This document shows, in pieces, positions 59,661 through 64,000 of a stretch of 64,000 nucleotides of DNA. Location of the stretch: contig CANQHV010000005.1 in the NCBI GenBank assembly GCA_947624005.1, positions 1-64,000 of the forward strand. The letters run 5' to 3'. A program made the translations under genes and the position numbers. The notes below the pieces were generated by a model that saw only the letters and a list, made by a program, of their open reading frames with translations, searched no databases and was not told the origin of the DNA. Within the stretch, counting starts at the first letter, position 1. Each line of letters begins with the position of its first letter. This DNA comes from an uncultured Clostridia bacterium (GTDB taxonomy: Bacteria; Bacillota; Clostridia; Christensenellales; Borkfalkiaceae).

Positions 59661-62480
59661 TTATTTTCCGAGTATTTCTTTTAAAAATTCGCCCGTATAA
59701 CTTGCGGGATTATGCGCGACTTCTTCGGGAGTTCCGCAAGCGACCAATGTGCCGCCTCTGTCGCCGCCCTCGGGTCCGAGGTCTATAATATAGTCGGCGC
59801 ATTTTATTACGTCGAGATTGTGTTCGATTACAAGAACGGTGTTCCCACCCTCGCGAAGGCGCAATAAAATTTTTATAAGTTTATCGACGTCGTAGGACGA
59901 AAGCCCCGTTGTAGGCTCGTCGAGAATATAGAAAGTTTTGCCCGTACTCCTCTTCGAAAGCTCGGTCGCAAGTTTTACGCGCTGGGCTTCGCCGCCAGAA
60001 AGCGTAGTCGCCGCCTGACCCAATTTTATATACCCCAGCCCCACGTCAGTAAGCGTTTGCAACTTATTGTGAATACTTGAAACGGGCTTGAAAAATTCGG
60101 TCGCTTCCTCTATTGTCATATCGAGGACGTCGGAAATATTTTTGCCTTTATAGCGTACTTCGAGCGTTTCGCGGTTATAGCGTTTCCCGCCGCAGACTTC
60201 GCAGGGAACGTAGATATCCGGCAAGAAGTGCATTTCAATCTGAATTATGCCGTCGCCCTGACAGTGTTCGCATCTGCCACCCGCGACGTTGAACGAAAAT
60301 CTGCCGCTTTTATAGCCCCTCTCCTTTGCGTCGGGAGTTGCGGCGAACAGGTCGCGAATCATCGTAAATACGCCCGTATAGGTCGCGGGATTACTGCGCG
60401 GCGTTCTGCCTATGGGCTGTTGGTCGATGGCTATAACTTTATCGAAGTATTCAAGCCCCTCGAAACGTTCCGCCTTGCCCAAAAGTCTGCGCGCGCCGTT
60501 CAGATTGTTTTCGAGATAAGGATTTATTATCTCGTTCACAAGGCTCGACTTGCCGCTGCCCGAAACGCCCGTAACTGCTGTTATCAGACCCGCGGGAACG
60601 GCGACGTCGATATTTTTAAGGTTATTCTGACGGCAACCGAATACTTTAAGCCACCTGCCGTCGGGTTTTTTGCGAAGTTCGGGCGTTTCTATTTTACGCC
60701 GACCCGCAAGGTAATCTCCCGTTATCGAGCGCGGCTCGTTCATAATGTCCTGCACGGAGCCGCACGCCACCACCTCTCCGCCGTGTACGCCCGCTTTGGG
60801 TCCGATATCGACGATATAGTCGGCGGCGCGCATTGTATCCTCGTCGTGTTCGACGACGATAAGCGTATTGCCGAGGTCGCGGAGCTTCATAAGCGAGTTC
60901 AGAAGCTTTCTGTTATCGCGTTGGTGCAGACCTATCGACGGTTCGTCGAGAATGTATAAAACGCCCGAAAGCGCGCTTCCCATCTGCGTTGCAAGGCGTA
61001 TACGCTGACTTTCGCCGCCCGAAAGGGTAGCCGCCGACCGCGCGAGCGTAAGATAACCGAGCCCGACGTTTTTCAGAAAGCTTAAACGGGAATTTATTTC
61101 CTTTATTATGCTGTCGGCAATCAAGCGTTCGGTTTTGCCGAAAAACGAAAAATCGGTAAAGTCGGCAAGTTCGTCCACCGACATTTCACATACTTCCATT
61201 ATGTTTTTACCGCCGACGGTGACTGCAAGCGCCTCTTTTTTAAGTCTTTTGCCGCGGCAGACAGGGCAATCAGAGGTGCGCATATAGCGTTCGATATCCC
61301 ACTTTACGCTGTCGGACGAAGTTGTGTTATAGCGGCGTTGCAGATTGGTTACAAACCCCTCCCACGCGGTTTTGTAACTGCCCGTAAAACGGTATGCGTT
61401 GTATTGCAGGTCGATTTTTTCGCCGCCGTTGCCGTACATAAGCATATCGTAAACGCCCGCGGGCAAATCCTTGACGGGCACGTCAAGCGAAAACCCGTAG
61501 ACTTTCGCAAGCGAGTTAAGATACATTTGCGTGATTGCCGAACTGTCGAGATTCCAACCGCTTATCCTTATCGCGCCCTCGCGCAAGGTTTTGGTCTTGT
61601 CGGGGCAGATAAGGTCGGGGTCAACGAGCTGACGGAAACCGAGTCCCGAACATTCGGGACACGCGCCCCACGGCGTGTTGAACGAAAACAGCCGAGGTTC
61701 GATTTCCTCGATGGAAACGCCGCAGTCGGGGCAGGCGTAGTTGGAAGAATACAGCTCTTCCTTGTCGTCGCATTCGACGATTACCAGCCCCTCGGCAAGT
61801 TTCAAAGCCGCTTCGAGGCTGTCGGTTAGGCGTTTGAGTACGCCGTCTTTGACTACAAGGCGGTCGATTATTACCGAAATATTGTGGCGCAGGTTTTTTT
61901 CGAGGGCAATCTGTTCTTGCAAATCGTACACCGAACCGTCGATTTTCACGCGGGCGTAACCGCTTTTTTTGTAACCCGCAAGTTCCTTTTCGTACGCACC
62001 CTTTTTGCCGCGGACGACGGGCGCTTCGACCATTATTTTGCTGCCCTCGGGCAAAAGCATAACGCGGTCGGCGATTTCGTCCACCGATTGTCTGCGTATT
62101 TCTCTGCCGCAGTTGGGGCAGTGCGGAATACCGACGCGGGCAAACAGAAGTCGGAAATAGTCGTAGATTTCGGTTACCGTGCCCACCGTCGAGCGCGGAT
62201 TGTGCGAAGTTGTTTTCTGGTCTATCGAAATGGCGGGCGAAAGTCCGTCTATCGATTCGACGTCGGGCTTTTCCATCTGCCCGAGGAACTGCCTCGCGTA
62301 CGAAGAAAGGCTTTCGATATATCTCCTTTGCCCCTCGGCAAAAATGGTGTCGAACGCAAGCGTGGATTTGCCGCTGCCCGAAAGCCCCGTAAACACTGTA
62401 AGCGTGTTGCGGGGTATGTGAACGTCTATATTTTTAAGGTTGTTTTCTTTCGCGCCTTTAACGAAAATTTCTTCTTTCAT
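59661..62480 (-). CDS. uvrA: UvrABC excinuclease subunit A
   Basis: A 939-residue damage sensor with two ABC-type ATPase modules. First Walker A LTVFTGLSGSGKSTLAFDTI, second ITAVTGVSGSGKSSLVNEII. Zinc modules: CPDCGVSIEE...CPECSGLG and C-terminal CEHCQGDGIIQIEMHF...CEVCGGKRYN. Signatures LSGGESQRIRLATQ and LSGGEAQRVKLATE. It is encoded directly behind uvrB, 1-bp overlap. Confidence 0.98.
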   Translation of the reverse strand: MKEEIFVKGAKENNLKNIDVHIPRNTLTVFTGLSGSGKSTLAFDTIFAEGQRRYIESLSSYARQFLGQMEKPDVESIDGLSPAISIDQKTTSHNPRSTVGTVTEIYDYFRLLFARVGIPHCPNCGREIRRQSVDEIADRVMLLPEGSKIMVEAPVVRGKKGAYEKELAGYKKSGYARVKIDGSVYDLQEQIALEKNLRHNISVIIDRLVVKDGVLKRLTDSLEAALKLAEGLVIVECDDKEELYSSNYACPDCGVSIEEIEPRLFSFNTPWGACPECSGLGFRQLVDPDLICPDKTKTLREGAIRISGWNLDSSAITQMYLNSLAKVYGFSLDVPVKDLPAGVYDMLMYGNGGEKIDLQYNAYRFTGSYKTAWEGFVTNLQRRYNTTSSDSVKWDIERYMRTSDCPVCRGKRLKKEALAVTVGGKNIMEVCEMSVDELADFTDFSFFGKTERLIADSIIKEINSRLSFLKNVGLGYLTLARSAATLSGGESQRIRLATQMGSALSGVLYILDEPSIGLHQRDNRKLLNSLMKLRDLGNTLIVVEHDEDTMRAADYIVDIGPKAGVHGGEVVACGSVQDIMNEPRSITGDYLAGRRKIETPELRKKPDGRWLKVFGCRQNNLKNIDVAVPAGLITAVTGVSGSGKSSLVNEIINPYLENNLNGARRLLGKAERFEGLEYFDKVIAIDQQPIGRTPRSNPATYTGVFTMIRDLFAATPDAKERGYKSGRFSFNVAGGRCEHCQGDGIIQIEMHFLPDIYVPCEVCGGKRYNRETLEVRYKGKNISDVLDMTIEEATEFFKPVSSIHNKLQTLTDVGLGYIKLGQAATTLSGGEAQRVKLATELSKRSTGKTFYILDEPTTGLSSYDVDKLIKILLRLREGGNTVLVIEHNLDVIKCADYIIDLGPEGGDRGGTLVACGTPEEVAHNPASYTGEFLKEILGK

Positions 62481-64000
62481 TATCTTTGTTTGCTTTTAAG
62501 TAATTTCTTTTTGAGTTCGCTTATCGTATCGCGTATTTCTATCGCGCGCTCGAAGTCGAGTTGCGCCGAGGCGACCTTCATAAGCGCTTTCAGTTTTTCT
62601 ATTTCCGCGGGGATATCGGCAAGCTTGATATCCTGCATTTCTTTCTTTTTGCCCGTTATGCCTATCGTATTTCTGACTTCTTTTATAATGGTTTTGGGGA
62701 TTATGCCGTGTTCTTCGTTGTATTTTTTCTGAATTTCGCGGCGGCGGTTGGTTTCGCCTATGGCGCGCTTCATACTGCCCGTCATCTCGTCCGCATACAT
62801 TATAACCCTGCCGTCGGCGTTTCTCGCCGCCCTGCCTATCGTCTGGACAAGCGAAGTTTCGCTTCGTAAAAACCCCTCTTTGTCGGCGTCGAGAATTGCG
62901 ACAAGCTTAACTTCGGGCAAGTCAAGCCCCTCGCGCAATAAGTTTATACCGCAAAGAACGTCAAATTCGCCGCTCCTTAACCCGTTTATTATGTCTATTC
63001 TTTCGAGCGCGTCGATTTCGCTGTGCATATAACGCACTTTAAGCCCGTTTTCTTTGAAGTAATCGGTAAGACTTTCGGCAAGCTTTTTGGTCATAGTGGT
63101 TACGAGTACCCTGCCGCTTTCCGCAACCGTTTTTTTGATTTCGGCGTACAAATCGTCTATCTGCCCCTTTGTCGGACGCACCTCGACGGGCGGGTCCAAA
63201 AGACCCGTGGGGCGTATGAGCTGTTCGACGATATTTCCCGCCTGACCGAGTTCGTACGGGGCGGGCGTAGCCGAAACGCATATAAGTTGAGGCACGCGCG
63301 CGTCAAATTCTTCGAACGTAAGCGGGCGGTTGTCGTACGCTGATTTAAGGCGGAAACCGTAGTTTACAAGGTTTTCTTTGCGCGAACGGTCGCCGTGATA
63401 CATTGCGCCTATCTGAGGAATCGTCATATGACTTTCGTCTATAAAAACGAGGAATTTACCCGCGGGAAAATAATCGAGCAGCGTAAACGACGGCTCGCCC
63501 GGGCTTCTGCCGTCGAAGTAACGGCTGTAATTTTCCACGCCCGAACAATAGCCTATCTCGCGCATCATTTCTATGTCGTAGGTGGTGCGCTGTTGCAGTC
63601 TTTCGGCTTCGAGCAGTTTTCCGTCGTCGCGGAAAGCCTTGACCTCTTCCTGCATATCGCGCTCAATCATAGCGAGCGCGGACTGCATTTTGTCGCTTCC
63701 GACGGCGTATTGGCTGGCGGGGAAAATCAGGACGTGTTTAAGTTCGGAAACGATATTGCCCGTAAGCGCGTCAACTTCGCATATTCTGTCGATTTCGTCG
63801 CCGAAAAAATCGACGCGGACGGCGATTTCGGAGTTGGAAGCGGGAAAAATTTCAACCGCGTCGCCGCGCACGCGGAACGACGAACGCTGGAAGTCGATAT
63901 CGCGCCTTACGTACTGAATTTCGACAAGGCGGCGAATCAATACGTCGCGCTCCATCTCCGTTCCGGGGCGCAGAGAAATCGCCAGACGGAAATATTCTTC
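62480..64000 (-). CDS. uvrB: UvrABC excinuclease subunit B (5' part beyond the window)
   Basis: The C-terminal 506 codons of UvrB; the frame stays open to 64000, so roughly the first 150 residues lie outside. Helicase motifs visible: [29 protein letters not shown]-type [51 protein letters not shown] and [20 protein letters not shown]. The C-terminal UVR domain is [20 protein letters not shown]. It loads onto damage with UvrA and recruits UvrC. No LexA box can be checked as the promoter is outside. Confidence 0.97.
   Translation of the reverse strand, partial: EEYFRLAISLRPGTEMERDVLIRRLVEIQYVRRDIDFQRSSFRVRGDAVEIFPASNSEIAVRVDFFGDEIDRICEVDALTGNIVSELKHVLIFPASQYAVGSDKMQSALAMIERDMQEEVKAFRDDGKLLEAERLQQRTTYDIEMMREIGYCSGVENYSRYFDGRSPGEPSFTLLDYFPAGKFLVFIDESHMTIPQIGAMYHGDRSRKENLVNYGFRLKSAYDNRPLTFEEFDARVPQLICVSATPAPYELGQAGNIVEQLIRPTGLLDPPVEVRPTKGQIDDLYAEIKKTVAESGRVLVTTMTKKLAESLTDYFKENGLKVRYMHSEIDALERIDIINGLRSGEFDVLCGINLLREGLDLPEVKLVAILDADKEGFLRSETSLVQTIGRAARNADGRVIMYADEMTGSMKRAIGETNRRREIQKKYNEEHGIIPKTIIKEVRNTIGITGKKKEMQDIKLADIPAEIEKLKALMKVASAQLDFERAIEIRDTISELKKKLLKSKQR

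Overview
The window looks like the chromosome of a Gram-positive, gut-type, probably uncultured member of the Clostridia. Evidence: WhiA, MutS2, YebC, TmcAL, a single-subunit DnaE next to PfkA, T-box leaders on thrS and trpE, an L20-type leader with an AUU-start infC, and very regular sigma-A promoters (TTGACA, 17 bp, TATAAT) read directly from the DNA. The Christensenellales are a reasonable guess but cannot be proven from sequence reading alone. Nearly all genes lie on the minus strand; only leuS, tmcAL and pyk are on the plus strand. There is no prophage, integrase, transposase or CRISPR array.

Layout: 1-2.9 kb holds a tRNA-Thr(GGT) whose 3' end and terminator are duplicated, a small Cys-rich hypothetical protein and two phosphofructokinases. 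3-10.2 kb is a tight cluster dnaE, whiA, PHP phosphoesterase, murB and a membrane-anchored solute-binding-like protein. 10.3-17.9 kb is translation: yebC, an rRNA/tRNA methyltransferase, infC-rpmI-rplT, thrS and the divergent leuS. 17.9-24.6 kb is the accessory part: a 1760-residue MBG-repeat surface protein behind a structured attenuator-like leader, a second free-standing RNA of the same architecture, a cluster of long perfect palindromes, and a 34-codon ORF converging on a short antisense RNA (type I toxin-antitoxin architecture). 24.6-37.4 kb is acpP plus a long overlapping run: tex, two base-excision repair enzymes, an M16 peptidase, an atypical polysaccharide deacetylase, mutS2, a U32 peptidase, a HAD phosphatase and uvrC. 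37.5-43 kb has a secreted pectate lyase lipoprotein, an ArsR regulator and a copper ATPase. 43-49.7 kb is a complete trpEGDCFBA operon under a Trp T-box. 49.8-56 kb has rpmF-yceD, ackA-pta, tmcAL, the RNase P RNA and pyk. 56.2-64 kb has two FAD proteins, a ferritin-like protein, uvrA and a truncated uvrB.

How it fits together: pfkA, pyk, pta and ackA give glycolysis to acetate with substrate-level ATP; the pectate lyase and the large MBG protein suggest life on plant polysaccharide and surfaces; uvrA, uvrB, uvrC, mutS2 and the two glycosylases form a sizeable DNA-repair set. Amino-acid-dependent control is explicit: the Thr T-box (specifier ACC, discriminator-pairing A) matches the tRNA-Thr(GGT, discriminator U) in the same window, and the Trp T-box (specifier UGG) reads tRNA-Trp. 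The most novel material is in 23.2-24.4 kb: two homologous pseudoknotted RNAs whose helices covary, and the 34-codon gene with a 3'-overlapping antisense RNA.
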